NCBI RefSeq assembly: GCF_000426485.1
Contig: NZ_AUFL01000016.1
Location: forward strand, 1 to 64,000
Direction: 5' to 3'
DNA length: 64,000 nucleotides
From: Indolivaga capnocytophagoides DSM 22835
Lineage (GTDB): Bacteria; Bacteroidota; Bacteroidia; Bacteroidales; Dysgonomonadaceae
Shown here: one piece after another, positions 54,317 to 63,363 of the stretch
Numbering within the stretch: position 1 is the first letter of the stretch
Layout: each line of letters opens with the position of its first letter
Program-made: the position numbers and the translations under genes
The notes under the pieces: model-generated
The model's database searches: none
Seen by the model: only the letters and a program-made list of their open reading frames with translations
What the model was told of the DNA's origin: nothing

Positions 54317-55312
54317 ATGTCAATTATAAATATCCGTTTAGAAGTCATGCACTTCTTAGAAAAGAATGTAGATAATTTTATTACTCAGTTTCTGGTTCCT
54401 GTAGAAAAAATATGGCAACCGACTGATTATCTTCCTAACTCAGAGAAAGAAACTTTCTTCGAAGATGTAAAAGAATTACGCGAACTGGCCAAAGAGCTCC
54501 CTTATGACTTCTGGGTCGTATTGGTCGGGGACACCATCACCGAAGAGGCTTTGCCCACTTATGAATCGTGGTTAATGAATGTAGAAGGCATAGATAATAT
54601 CGACGGCGAAAAACGCAATGGTTGGTCAAAATGGATCAGACACTGGACCGGTGAGGAAAACCGTCATGGCGATTTATTAAACAAATATCTTTATCTATCC
54701 GGCAGAGTGAATATGAGAGAGATTGAGCAAACCACACAACATCTCATCAATGACGGTTTTGATATTGGCACAGGAAGAGATCCGTACAAAAACTTTGTAT
54801 ACACCAGTTTTCAGGAATTGGCAACCTTCATTTCACACAATCGTGTAGCAGAAATAGCTAAAAAAATGAGTAATGAGAAATTGTCTAGAATGTGTAAACG
54901 TATTGCAAGTGACGAAATGAGGCATCACCATGCTTACAGTGAATTTGTAAGGCGCATATTTGAGGTAGACCCGAGTGAAATGATGCTCGCTTTCCAGTAT
55001 ATGATGAAACAAAAGATAGTTATGCCTGCTCACTTCCTTAGAGAGTCGAAAGAGAAAATAAGTACTGCCTTCGAACAATTTTCAAATGCTGCACAGCGCA
55101 TCGGGGTATATACTGCCACTGATTATGTAGATATTATACAAAAACTGATAGATAAATGGCAGATAGATAAAATTTCGGGATTAACAGACGAAGCAGAACG
55201 TGCCCGCGATTTTCTGATGAAGCTTCCTGTACGTATGTCTAAGATATCAGAACGATTGGTTATTCCTGTCGATTCTTATATTTTCAAATGGATACAACCT
55301 GCTGTGAAATAA
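54317..55312 (+). CDS. Acyl-ACP desaturase (stearoyl-ACP desaturase family, diiron)
   Basis: The protein has 331 residues. It is a soluble four-helix-bundle desaturase that introduces a double bond in acyl-ACP using O2, ferredoxin-type electrons and a diiron centre. The metal ligands are visible: Glu77/78 in TITEEALPTYE, EENRHG at 113-118, a Glu near 166 (SFQELATF) and DEMRHH at 198-203. This is the plant-type family (FA_desaturase_2), also found in some bacteria. Oxygen dependence suggests that the host tolerates or uses O2. An ATG ten codons downstream is an alternative start. A hairpin terminator follows 18 bases after the stop. Confidence 0.9.
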   Translation: MSIINIRLEVMHFLEKNVDNFITQFLVPVEKIWQPTDYLPNSEKETFFEDVKELRELAKELPYDFWVVLVGDTITEEALPTYESWLMNVEGIDNIDGEKRNGWSKWIRHWTGEENRHGDLLNKYLYLSGRVNMREIEQTTQHLINDGFDIGTGRDPYKNFVYTSFQELATFISHNRVAEIAKKMSNEKLSRMCKRIASDEMRHHHAYSEFVRRIFEVDPSEMMLAFQYMMKQKIVMPAHFLRESKEKISTAFEQFSNAAQRIGVYTATDYVDIIQKLIDKWQIDKISGLTDEAERARDFLMKLPVRMSKISERLVIPVDSYIFKWIQPAVK

Positions 55313-55330
55313 TATATTTATTACTAGTAT

Positions 55331-55370
55331 AATAGGAAACCTCTTTACAGAAATTTCCTATTTTATTTCT
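55331..55370 (+). terminator. Terminator after the desaturase gene
   Basis: AATAGGAAA (55331-55339) pairs exactly with TTTCCTATT (55354-55362) and is followed by TTATTTCT. The position and T-run fit an intrinsic terminator. Confidence 0.7.
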
Positions 55371-55825
55371 GGATAATTTCTATTTTAGCGTATAACTATA
55401 TTCTTCTCTTTGAATGATGGACAGACGAATGTAAACACTTGGAACATATCAACGCAAAATATATGGATGAACTCAAATATTATACAAGAACACATCTGCA
55501 AAAGCTACTCGAAGTAAAATATCCTATATCTGATTTTCCAAATAAAGGTTAACTCTATGATTAAAAAGAAACGGATGATAAATAATTTAATTTATTTACC
55601 CTCTGGAAATTAGATTCTTTCTGTAACGAAATATAAATTTGTAATACTTGCTTAGGCAAGACGTATTGACTATAATCATCGTCATAAGACGAGAAAAAGG
55701 TGCTACCAAGTTCTTGGGAACACCTTTCGTTTAGGACAACATTCATAGGCTTCCGTAATCAGCTATGATGTTGTGCCGGAGGGGGCAGAAATGCTCCCCT
55801 TATCTTTTTCCTAATTAATACAGTT
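55371..55825. other. Gene-poor region with a short remnant and two hairpins
   Basis: A 30-codon plus-strand frame at 55463-55552 (MDELKYYTRTHLQKLLEVKY...) continues upstream without a start and looks like the end of a lost gene. Hairpins are at 55696-55727 (AAAGGTG/CACCTTT with inner CCAAG/CTTGG) and about 55780-55800 (GGGGCA-type stem before a T-run). No full gene is supported. Confidence 0.35.
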
Positions 55826-56581
55826 TTATTCATGCACTTCACATTTATAAATATTTAAAATATTACTAAGGCTATTTTTAAGTAATATAAATTCATCTCT
55901 AACTTCATCAATCATAGGGTTATTTCTATCTTCTGCTTCTTCTGCTCCTGCATTAATTACTGGATAATCAGGAGGGTCTATTTCTGCCATAGTCGGAATA
56001 ATCTCTATGACATTTCGTATCCTCAAATCATAAAAGAATAATATCTGTTCTGCATACGCTTTCCCAAAATTATAAAATTCTGCTTTTTCATCTTCATCTA
56101 AATCAGAACGAAAATTAAGTTTTATAAATTGGCGTATTGAATAATCTAACACTTTTATATTCATAATAATAGCATCAAAAGACACGCTTGGAATAGAGGT
56201 GTTATATATTTCACTATAAAGATTATTTAATTCAAATACTCCTTTACCCTCATTTATGCCAATTGCACTGTTAAAGCGAAACCTGAATGCACTATTATTA
56301 TTCAATATAATAGTCTGTAGATTTAGAAGTTTATTGTAATTATTTTCTTTTTTCTGATTATCATTTATTCTTATTTGTTCTTTGAGAGTAAGATACAACA
56401 GAATTATACTAATTAATCCTACAAATGGAGCAGTAATTCCTCCAACTGTATCTCCAATATTTCCCGTTTTAGTGAAATCTAACTTATCAAATAATGTTTC
56501 TCTGGTTAGTAGAAAAGGCATCACAAAAATCAAAAGTATTGCAATAGAAAGTTTCCAATTTTCTTTTATAAATTTCATCAT
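55826..56581 (-). CDS. Putative phage abortive-infection (AbiC-like) membrane protein
   Basis: The protein has 251 residues. Two transmembrane helices lie at about 10-27 (LSIAILLIFVMPFLL) and 40-66, the latter with GDTVGGITAPFVGLISIILL. This G-D-x-x-G-G entry into a membrane hairpin is typical of the putative AbiC-type family (Phage_Abi). A long cytoplasmic helical domain follows, with FGKAYAEQILFFYDLRIRN. The family is annotated as putative phage abortive infection from limited evidence. The gene lies in an accessory island with a broken integrase, 21 bases after a small unknown gene in the same direction. Confidence 0.7.
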   Translation of the reverse strand: MMKFIKENWKLSIAILLIFVMPFLLTRETLFDKLDFTKTGNIGDTVGGITAPFVGLISIILLYLTLKEQIRINDNQKKENNYNKLLNLQTIILNNNSAFRFRFNSAIGINEGKGVFELNNLYSEIYNTSIPSVSFDAIIMNIKVLDYSIRQFIKLNFRSDLDEDEKAEFYNFGKAYAEQILFFYDLRIRNVIEIIPTMAEIDPPDYPVINAGAEEAEDRNNPMIDEVRDEFILLKNSLSNILNIYKCEVHE

Positions 56582-56602
56582 AGCATTGTTTTATTACCCT
56601 GT

Positions 56603-56881
56603 TTATTCTTCTTTTTGTGGTCTAATATGAATTGTTCCTTGTCCGCAATACCAATAAGTTATTAAGATAAAATATTTATTCGAAATATTTTGTAGTTTTT
56701 GTAATTCTTCTTTACCCAATGGGTATAAATCCCGACTACATTCATATATAGATACTGCCTTTTTAAGATAATCGTCATAGTTTCTATCTATAGCATCATA
56801 TTCTTTTGATGCTTTTTTTGCAGTATCTTCATCTTCGCTCCAAAAAGTAATATAATGCCAATCCTTCTCATCCCAACTCAT
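56603..56881 (-). CDS. Uncharacterised small protein
   Basis: The protein has 92 residues and I recognise no family. It is acidic at the start (WDEKDWHYITFWSEDEDTAKKA), helical in the middle and ends in ITYWYCGQGTIHIRPQ. It has no signal peptide or membrane segment. It is co-directional with the AbiC-like gene (21-base gap) and begins 18 bases after the integrase remnant, so it may be cargo of the same vanished element. Confidence 0.6.
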   Translation of the reverse strand: MSWDEKDWHYITFWSEDEDTAKKASKEYDAIDRNYDDYLKKAVSIYECSRDLYPLGKEELQKLQNISNKYFILITYWYCGQGTIHIRPQKEE

Positions 56882-56899
56882 AATTAAGTTATTTATGGT

Positions 56900-57744
56900 T
56901 TAAATTAGCAAATTTAGTTGTGAATTAATAAGTTTCAATCTATTGCCTCTATAAAACATCGTAGGATTAATAAAATACACCCCATTTTGGTAAACAGTAG
57001 CCCAACTGTGACGCATTGTATTAGTTGTCTTTTTCTTTAATCTCTCATTCTTGCATATCTCCTTTAATCCCTTGTTTACATTCTCGTAAAACCCTTTCGG
57101 GTCACGATATCTGTTTCTGAAATTGAACAGAAAACCATCTTACCCTTTGTATTTCTCAAACAAATCCAATATTTCAGGTCTGAGAGTAACTTCGGTATAG
57201 GCATCGTCTCTGACTGTGCGTATTTTATGTCTGTAATAGCATAGTTTACCATTTTTTAAGCGGTAATTCGCCATGTCATATAAATCAATGGTATTGATCC
57301 TGACCATAAAAAGCATCAATTTAGCTACGTCCTGTGCTATTTCCTCCTTTTTGCCTTTAGGCTCTGCTGCGAATAATATTCTGATTGAATCTATATCGGA
57401 AGCTTTCTTTTGTGGTTTGTCGCATTTAGGTATCTCCAGTTTATAAAAAGGATTATTGGCAGTAGCGATAATATTAATCTCATAATCGTTGTACTTATCA
57501 CGTCCCGCCTCAAAAATAGCCTTCATGTTCGTTGGATATTTCTGTTTTGCTCTGGCTGTTCCCATCAGAGTTTGAATTCAAGCTTTTAGCTCTTTTTGCC
57601 TTATATCCTGAAAAGTAAGGTTTCTTATCTGTAAAATGTTTTTTGAAAGATGTCAGGAGCATCGGAATAACCTTCGGCAGTCTTTTCTCTATTGTCCTTT
57701 ATGAGCTTCTTTATATATTCCTCACAAAACGGATAGAGAGGCAT
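56900..57744 (-). pseudogene. Broken tyrosine integrase
   Basis: Pieces of a phage-type integrase lie in three frames on the minus strand. An N-terminal piece (MPLYPFCEEYIKKLIKDNRE) begins at 57744. It shifts frame near 57640 into SFKKHFTDKKPYFSGYK. A middle piece from 57565 holds NNPFYKLEIPKC and the core-domain segment LMLFMVRINTIDLYDM. An in-frame TAA at 57140-57142 interrupts KYKG-DGFLFNFRNRYRD, and the frame then reads on to TTNTMRHSWATVYQNG, the His/Arg/Trp catalytic box. The catalytic Tyr region after it is lost and replaced by unrelated residues. A 141-codon frame covers 57140-57565 but is not a complete protein. Confidence 0.78.
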
Positions 57745-57970
57745 GTGAATCTTTCTCCTTATATCCTGCTATTCAGTGTATTATAATTTAAAAGAAGCTG
57801 TTGGTTATTAATTAGCAACGCTTTTTTACAGCATTTTAAGCAGTTATTGTCTATGAATTGTCTGCCTCATCTCTAAAACCAAAGATAGCAAAAAAAATAA
57901 TATTTATCCACTTCTATTTCAATCTTTATTTAGCATCTTTTCACATCGAAAATATTAATTAGAGCATATA

Positions 57971-58720
57971 CTATCTATTACTATCAAAAATTTTAAGACA
58001 ATATTTTAAACCTTTCAGCTCTCCTCTTAATTCATTTCGGTTTTCTAATGTATCATCAAAATTAATCATCCTATTTTCAATAGATTCTATTCTATCAATA
58101 ATCTGTATTCGTACTTCATTAAACGCAATATCTGCATTTAGAATAAGACCTTTAATAGGTTCTCTATTTTCTATTAACAGACTTAATTGCTTGTAATATT
58201 CGTCTTTCAAATTCTTGAGATTTTGCGGATCATGCAATAATTCTATTGTTAGATTGAAGAGTTGCCTCATCACCTCTTCCGGCAAAGTATCTAATTCTTT
58301 CCTTGCTGTATTTCGTCCTCGAATTCCACTATATCGGGAAAAATTACAATAAAAATTATCTATATCATTATTAATATCTATAGTTACGTGCTTAGAATCT
58401 GTAAAAAGATATAATTTACAGGCCTTTATGCTATATTTAAAGTAATACTCTCCATTTTCTGAAAAAGATTCACTCAATTTACGAATTGTACTTGTATAAT
58501 ATGAATCGAATATTTCGGGAATGATACGTTTCACCTTCACATATTCACTAGCTAAAGTAACTTCTGATTTATATTCCTCACTATAACTAATTTCAATATT
58601 GGGAACATATTCCCAATCCTCATTAATCGATACATAAAGATACTTATTAACAAGTTCTAATGTATCTCCTCTTCTAATATAGGGAGAAATACTTTTTATA
58701 AGGTAACATTTATCTTTCAT
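57971..58720 (-). CDS. Uncharacterised protein paired with the large helicase
   Basis: The protein has 249 residues and I do not recognise the family. The first half is beta-rich (ISPYIRRGDTLELVNKYLYV, VPNIEISYSEEYKSEVTLASE). The second half is helical, with EVMRQLFNLTIELLHDPQN and a coiled C-terminal section with DTLENRNELRGELKGLKY. It follows the helicase gene by 142 bases on the same strand, so it may be expressed with it and act as specificity or control partner. No catalytic motif was seen. Confidence 0.65.
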   Translation of the reverse strand: MKDKCYLIKSISPYIRRGDTLELVNKYLYVSINEDWEYVPNIEISYSEEYKSEVTLASEYVKVKRIIPEIFDSYYTSTIRKLSESFSENGEYYFKYSIKACKLYLFTDSKHVTIDINNDIDNFYCNFSRYSGIRGRNTARKELDTLPEEVMRQLFNLTIELLHDPQNLKNLKDEYYKQLSLLIENREPIKGLILNADIAFNEVRIQIIDRIESIENRMINFDDTLENRNELRGELKGLKYCLKIFDSNR

Positions 58721-58862
58721 AGCACGCTGTAATATTTTAGTCAGTAAGAGTACAAAGAATAAAGAAAGATCATTGAATATTTATTCAATATAACTATATG
58801 GGTATTTGTTTTATTGACTTTGTTATGTTTACAAAATTGGTAAATGGAATCATCATAACCGA

Positions 58863-61800
58863 TTATTCGTTTGTAATTATAAAAAATTCATTTCCAGTCC
58901 TTTTTAACAGTAAATCAGTTGCCCCCAATAAAGACAATAACTCCGAATTATTAATCAGTTTATTCTTCTGAATTCCAGGCTGAACAACATATATATGAAA
59001 CTCAATGTCACAATAATTAGATAGCAACATATTTTGGATTATAAGTAATTCATCGTCTCCACCTTTCTCATATCTTGACGGATTTTCTTGCGCAAGTCGG
59101 TTGCTATTCCTGCGGTTCATGTGGTTCAATAACTCCATTGCATTATGCCGCCAATGATAACTTCTTTGCGCTTGGCCACATACTTCATATAAATCTTTTA
59201 ATCGCCCTCCAACTTCTTCTTTAGAAGAGAATTTACAATGATATAATTCAAATATAAGCTTATTATGTTCTGATTCATATCCTTTTATTGCAATAATGTC
59301 GCTTGCCTCATTTGCGTCATCATCATCAAAAATAATATCATATTCTGGTTCTGCTTTCAGGCGTTCAAGTATTCTGTATTGTATGGAATCCTCTCGCTTA
59401 GTTTTTTTCTGTGATTCTTTAGTAATATCAATACCATCCCAATTGTAAGCAATTATCTTTTTCGTGTCGAAAATTGGAGATTTGTAGTTGAACAAGAAAA
59501 ATAAGTCATTGTACATTTTCGAATTGTCCTGAAACCATATGGTAGGTGGGTATTCAAAGAATAGGTCAATAATATCTTTATCTTCTTTTCTTTGACTTAC
59601 AATAATTGGATGGCCTTTAATGAGGATATATTTATATCCTCGTCCATTTTTATCCTCGTCTAATTCTAGTCTATATGAAGAAACTCCAAGTCCTGTAATG
59701 ATGTCAAAATCAACAGTATGAGAAGTATATGCAACTAATTTAACATTGTAGTCTATTAGTAAGTTAGAACTATAAACTGCCGATTGTGGATCATAATAAA
59801 ATTTCTCATTCCATTTTATTGATATTGGAACTTTCCCTTCAGGAAAGTTAGATATTCTATCAGGCTTTTGGATAAAATCAAAAATATTCTTTGTATCAAT
59901 TGTTTCATCTAACAGTTTAACTCCTGTTTTATCGCACCATTCGCAATATTCTGGGATTGATTTAACTAATTTTGTCCATACACGCCCCTTATTTGAGCAA
60001 CCAATAGTTATTTTTTCTCCTTCCTCATAGCCTGTTCCAAATAAATTCGAACTATGCATTCCTTTTTCAATCTCACTTAACCCTTTTACTATCCCATTTC
60101 CAGCATACATTGTAAAGCTAATCGGACCATCTAAATGAGACTTTAATCCAAGATTGAACAACTCCAACTGAAATACATTGTGTAAAACCCTATATATATC
60201 ACCTTCATTATATAAAGAAATATTTTTACCAACCAATGCTTCTGCTAGTTTATCATGGGTAGAACCATTATTAGAACTGTTAATATATAAAAGTTTCTGT
60301 TCAGGATTCAAATATGCAATGTATAGGTCATATTCAGTATTAATTAAGTCGTCGATTTTTCCCCAAAGAACTTTGTCTGTACTTCGTACTATAATTATCT
60401 GTAAATTCTTTTCGTTATGTTCAACTGCAACCATTTCATATTTTTTGTTTTTGAAATATTCAGTATATTTTTCAGGGTGCCAAAGAACATCATTGTCATA
60501 TAACTTAAAAACAACAGTACTCATAGCAGGCATAATATTTCGTATTGGAATCTTATATGGTATTGGCACATCTGAAAAGTTTCTAAAGAAATTTTCTTCC
60601 TTGACAATATTTCCAATAATATCTTCATTTGATTGGCTTATGATTTTGTCCCAATCCGAATCTTTACGATACAATTCGCTTAGCACTCCTTTAAAGCTAT
60701 TATCGACGATGTTAGCTATAATAGTAGCCGGACCAAGGTTACTTCCCGTTGTTCTTGTGAACCTTCCAATAAACTGAAATGAGGTGGTAATGTTTTTATG
60801 CATCTCATGCATTGCGCAAATTTTTAATTGAGGAAGATCAAACCCTTCTCCAAGCATGTCTACACAAACAATAATTCGATGTCTTTTTTCTTTAATACCT
60901 TCAAGTATTTCCCGCTGCAAAGTTTTTGATATACCACTATGGATAAACACAGGAGAATACTCCGAGTATTTTTTATATATCTGCTCGTAAACTTCTTCTG
61001 CTTTCGATCTCTCATCTACACGAGCCATCAAGATATGGTCATATCCAGCTTCAAGGTCTCTTTTTAGTGTTTCAATAGCCTTTTCTGCAATTTTTTCATC
61101 GGCTGTAGCCGGATTAAAATCTACAATAGGGGCAAATATAATTTTCTCATAATACTTATCTCTTTGTGCTAAAGACAATGGGTAGTTGTATATAGTTTCT
61201 CCTTCAATCCGACCTCCATCATTTCTGAATGGGGTTGCAGTAAACAACAACACAGGCTTTCCTGCCGCTTCAAAATTTAGTTTTATTTCTTTCCATGTTT
61301 TTGCTGCAATATGATGTGCTTCATCTACAATCAAATTATTACATTGCTGAACAATTAATTTAAAAATATCACTTTTCCCTGTCTTTAGAAGGTTTGATAA
61401 TATCTGAGGTGTAGAAACAATCACATTAGCATCTAATAATTTCTCTGCATCTTCAATTGTATCAATGGTTGTTTTAAGTACAGATACTTTGGGGTAAAGA
61501 GCGGAATTTGCAATAATATCAAATGGTTCAGCTTTAAGAATACCTAATCCTATAAATTTATTGGAAATCTGTGTTCGCAGAGAATCAGTGGGTACTATAA
61601 CTAATGTTTTTTCATTTTGATTTGCTATTAACAGGCAAAGCATTGTTTCTGTTTTTCCTGTTCCTGTAGGCATTATAACTAAAGCAGGCTTATTTGAAAT
61701 GCTCCAATGTGCTAAAATTGAATGCAATGCTCCAGTTTGTGGTGGGCGTAATCCGTATTGTACTATATCTCCTATTTCATTCCGTTTTTCTTGTTTGTAT

Positions 61801-62153
61801 TGAAATGCGTTATTCCATGACGAAACGATATGTAAAATAGATGGATGCTTGCCTATGAGTAGTTTCTTTTTACAATTTTGAATGTTTCCTAAATCTAGTT
61901 TTTGGTTTTCATCCAACTGAAGGTAGAATACAGCATCATAGGCTTTGGGATATTTATCTTTATTCTTTGAAAGAAAATAGACAAATCCATGCACAGTTCG
62001 AAACTCATAGCCGGAAAAGATATCGCCTTCATACTTTTTAAGGATACCCTTCTCTTTCCCTATATAATAGGTCTTTTTATTCTTTCCGACTGGAATAGAA
62101 ATTTTGACGGAAAAATCAATATATACGTGTTCGTCTGGAAATAAACTATACAT
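58863..62153 (-). CDS. SF2 DEAD/DEAH helicase with nuclease-like C-terminus
   Basis: The protein has 1096 residues. The helicase core has Walker A MPTGTGKTE (161-169), DEAH (277-280), motif III LLFTATPF (302-309) and motif VI QFIGRFTRT in the second RecA domain. About 400 unclassified residues follow. Near the C-terminus, Asp952 in EASDIIAIKG and YHCKFS (Lys974) give a PD-(D/E)xK-like arrangement similar to that of Mrr-type and helicase-linked nucleases. The overall layout resembles restriction or anti-phage helicase-nucleases rather than a housekeeping helicase. It stands alone apart from the downstream 249-residue unknown protein. There is no methylase next to it, which argues against a classical type I or III system. 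Confidence 0.82.
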   Translation of the reverse strand: MYSLFPDEHVYIDFSVKISIPVGKNKKTYYIGKEKGILKKYEGDIFSGYEFRTVHGFVYFLSKNKDKYPKAYDAVFYLQLDENQKLDLGNIQNCKKKLLIGKHPSILHIVSSWNNAFQYKQEKRNEIGDIVQYGLRPPQTGALHSILAHWSISNKPALVIMPTGTGKTETMLCLLIANQNEKTLVIVPTDSLRTQISNKFIGLGILKAEPFDIIANSALYPKVSVLKTTIDTIEDAEKLLDANVIVSTPQILSNLLKTGKSDIFKLIVQQCNNLIVDEAHHIAAKTWKEIKLNFEAAGKPVLLFTATPFRNDGGRIEGETIYNYPLSLAQRDKYYEKIIFAPIVDFNPATADEKIAEKAIETLKRDLEAGYDHILMARVDERSKAEEVYEQIYKKYSEYSPVFIHSGISKTLQREILEGIKEKRHRIIVCVDMLGEGFDLPQLKICAMHEMHKNITTSFQFIGRFTRTTGSNLGPATIIANIVDNSFKGVLSELYRKDSDWDKIISQSNEDIIGNIVKEENFFRNFSDVPIPYKIPIRNIMPAMSTVVFKLYDNDVLWHPEKYTEYFKNKKYEMVAVEHNEKNLQIIIVRSTDKVLWGKIDDLINTEYDLYIAYLNPEQKLLYINSSNNGSTHDKLAEALVGKNISLYNEGDIYRVLHNVFQLELFNLGLKSHLDGPISFTMYAGNGIVKGLSEIEKGMHSSNLFGTGYEEGEKITIGCSNKGRVWTKLVKSIPEYCEWCDKTGVKLLDETIDTKNIFDFIQKPDRISNFPEGKVPISIKWNEKFYYDPQSAVYSSNLLIDYNVKLVAYTSHTVDFDIITGLGVSSYRLELDEDKNGRGYKYILIKGHPIIVSQRKEDKDIIDLFFEYPPTIWFQDNSKMYNDLFFLFNYKSPIFDTKKIIAYNWDGIDITKESQKKTKREDSIQYRILERLKAEPEYDIIFDDDDANEASDIIAIKGYESEHNKLIFELYHCKFSSKEEVGGRLKDLYEVCGQAQRSYHWRHNAMELLNHMNRRNSNRLAQENPSRYEKGGDDELLIIQNMLLSNYCDIEFHIYVVQPGIQKNKLINNSELLSLLGATDLLLKRTGNEFFIITNE

Positions 62154-62407
62154 AATTAGATTTTAGATTGTTACACTATAAAAATAATTAAAATCATTCT
62201 AAATATATCGAGATTTATGAGCCAAGTTATCAACATGTTAATTATTATCACCTATTATTATAGACATTTCTCAAAAACGAGCACACATTTTGTAAAAAAT
62301 CTAACTTTAGAAGTCTTAATGCACAAATCTAATTAAGTTTTGATTTGTATATTAATTTTCAATAAAAAACATAACTTTATAAACTCTATATTATAAAATA
62401 CTGCATT

Positions 62408-62833
62408 ATGAACAGTCTTTTTGTAAATCTATTAGAAGAGCGGGATATAAAACCAACAGCTATTCGCATACTGGTACTAAAAGCGATGCTTGAATTTGAC
62501 AGGGCGTTTAGTTTGTCCGATTTAGAATCTCAACTTGATACCGTAGATAAGTCTACAATATCAAGAACAATACATTTATTTCATGAGCATCAATTAATAC
62601 ATAGCTTCGATGACGGCTCAGGCTCTGTTAAGTATTCTGTATGTAGTCGAGATTGCCATTGCAGCATTGAAGATATGCACGCTCATTTTTATTGTAATCA
62701 TTGTAAAAAGGCATTCTGTCTGGATAACATATCTATTCCTGGATTTCAATTATCACCCGTTATGCAAATAGAAAGTGTAAATCTTGTAATTAAAGGATAT
62801 TGCGGCCAGTGTAATAAGCTCATTAATTCATGA
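62408..62833 (+). CDS. Fur-family metal-responsive regulator
   Basis: The protein has 141 residues, the typical Fur/Zur length. It has an N-terminal winged helix (DIKPTAIRILVLKAMLEF, VDKSTISRTIHLFHEHQL), the metal-binding His-rich segment DMHAHFYC (His91 and His93) and two structural CxxC pairs (Cys96/Cys99 and Cys132/Cys135). It is encoded directly ahead of a metal-efflux locus, so a zinc- or other metal-sensing role is likely. A palindromic TGCAAC-TGA-GTTGCA site in the following promoter region is a candidate operator. Confidence 0.9.
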   Translation: MNSLFVNLLEERDIKPTAIRILVLKAMLEFDRAFSLSDLESQLDTVDKSTISRTIHLFHEHQLIHSFDDGSGSVKYSVCSRDCHCSIEDMHAHFYCNHCKKAFCLDNISIPGFQLSPVMQIESVNLVIKGYCGQCNKLINS

Positions 62834-62908
62834 TATTTGCTATCTACAATCTTTTTTTCAATAAATATACAAACTATTAAAACCCTTCTTTAACAAAAAA
62901 TAGAAGTC

Positions 62909-62944
62909 TGCAACTGAGTTGCATAAATTTATTTTTATATTTGT
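62909..62944 (+). promoter_or_regulatory. Palindromic operator over the efflux-operon promoter
   Basis: TGCAAC-TGA-GTTGCA (62909-62923) is a perfect inverted repeat. Its right arm contains the only TTG near the -33 position of a good -7 match, TATATTTGT (62936-62944), although the spacing (14 bases) is short. The ATG of the next gene is at 62963. Repression by the neighbouring Fur-family protein is the simplest reading. Confidence 0.5.
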
Positions 62945-62962
62945 AGCATAAAGAAAAACAAA

Positions 62963-63280
62963 ATGAGACCATTTGTCTTTATTATAAGTATTTATTTTCT
63001 GTGTCTTGCCTTGCTTCCATGCAATTGCAATATACAAACTATAGATTCTTTACAAGATAAGACAGAACAGGTTTCAACTGCTCATAGTGAAAGCGATTCT
63101 GCTCAGGAAATATGTACTCCGTTTTGCACATGTTCCAGCTTTCACAATCCCAATTTTATAGCAAAAAATAGCTTTGACCTGCGAAATATAGATAGTACTC
63201 CGGTCAAGAAGATTGCTATTTATAATGAAAACCAAACTTCATCTCATCTGGATAGTCTTTGGAGACCTCCTAAGGCTTAA
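62963..63280 (+). CDS. Small exported Cys-rich protein preceding the metal efflux pump (DUF6660-like)
   Basis: The protein has 105 residues. A signal-like hydrophobic N-terminus (MRPFVFIISIYFLCLALLPC) is followed by a Cys cluster: CNCN near residues 20-23 and CTPFCTCSSFH near 51-61. It ends in a Pro-rich WRPPKA. Small proteins of this kind often stand directly before CusA/CzcA-type pumps in Bacteroidota. Metal binding in the periplasm is plausible from the Cys/His pattern but unproven. The gap to the pump gene is 83 bases. Confidence 0.7.
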   Translation: MRPFVFIISIYFLCLALLPCNCNIQTIDSLQDKTEQVSTAHSESDSAQEICTPFCTCSSFHNPNFIAKNSFDLRNIDSTPVKKIAIYNENQTSSHLDSLWRPPKA

Positions 63281-63363
63281 AATATAACATTCTTGTATCC
63301 AATTGATACGTCTAAAGGTAGATGTATCGTACAATCCTATTGTTATATTTTAATATTCAAATT

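Noticed and set aside
57140-57565. Intact 141-residue protein
   Set aside because: Its content is the middle of a tyrosine integrase, and the missing N- and C-terminal parts lie in other frames or behind an in-frame stop, so it is part of a pseudogene.
60178-60777. 199-codon plus-strand frame antisense to the large helicase
   Set aside because: The helicase frame has clear motifs. The opposite frame has low-complexity hydrophobic composition and no recognisable domain.
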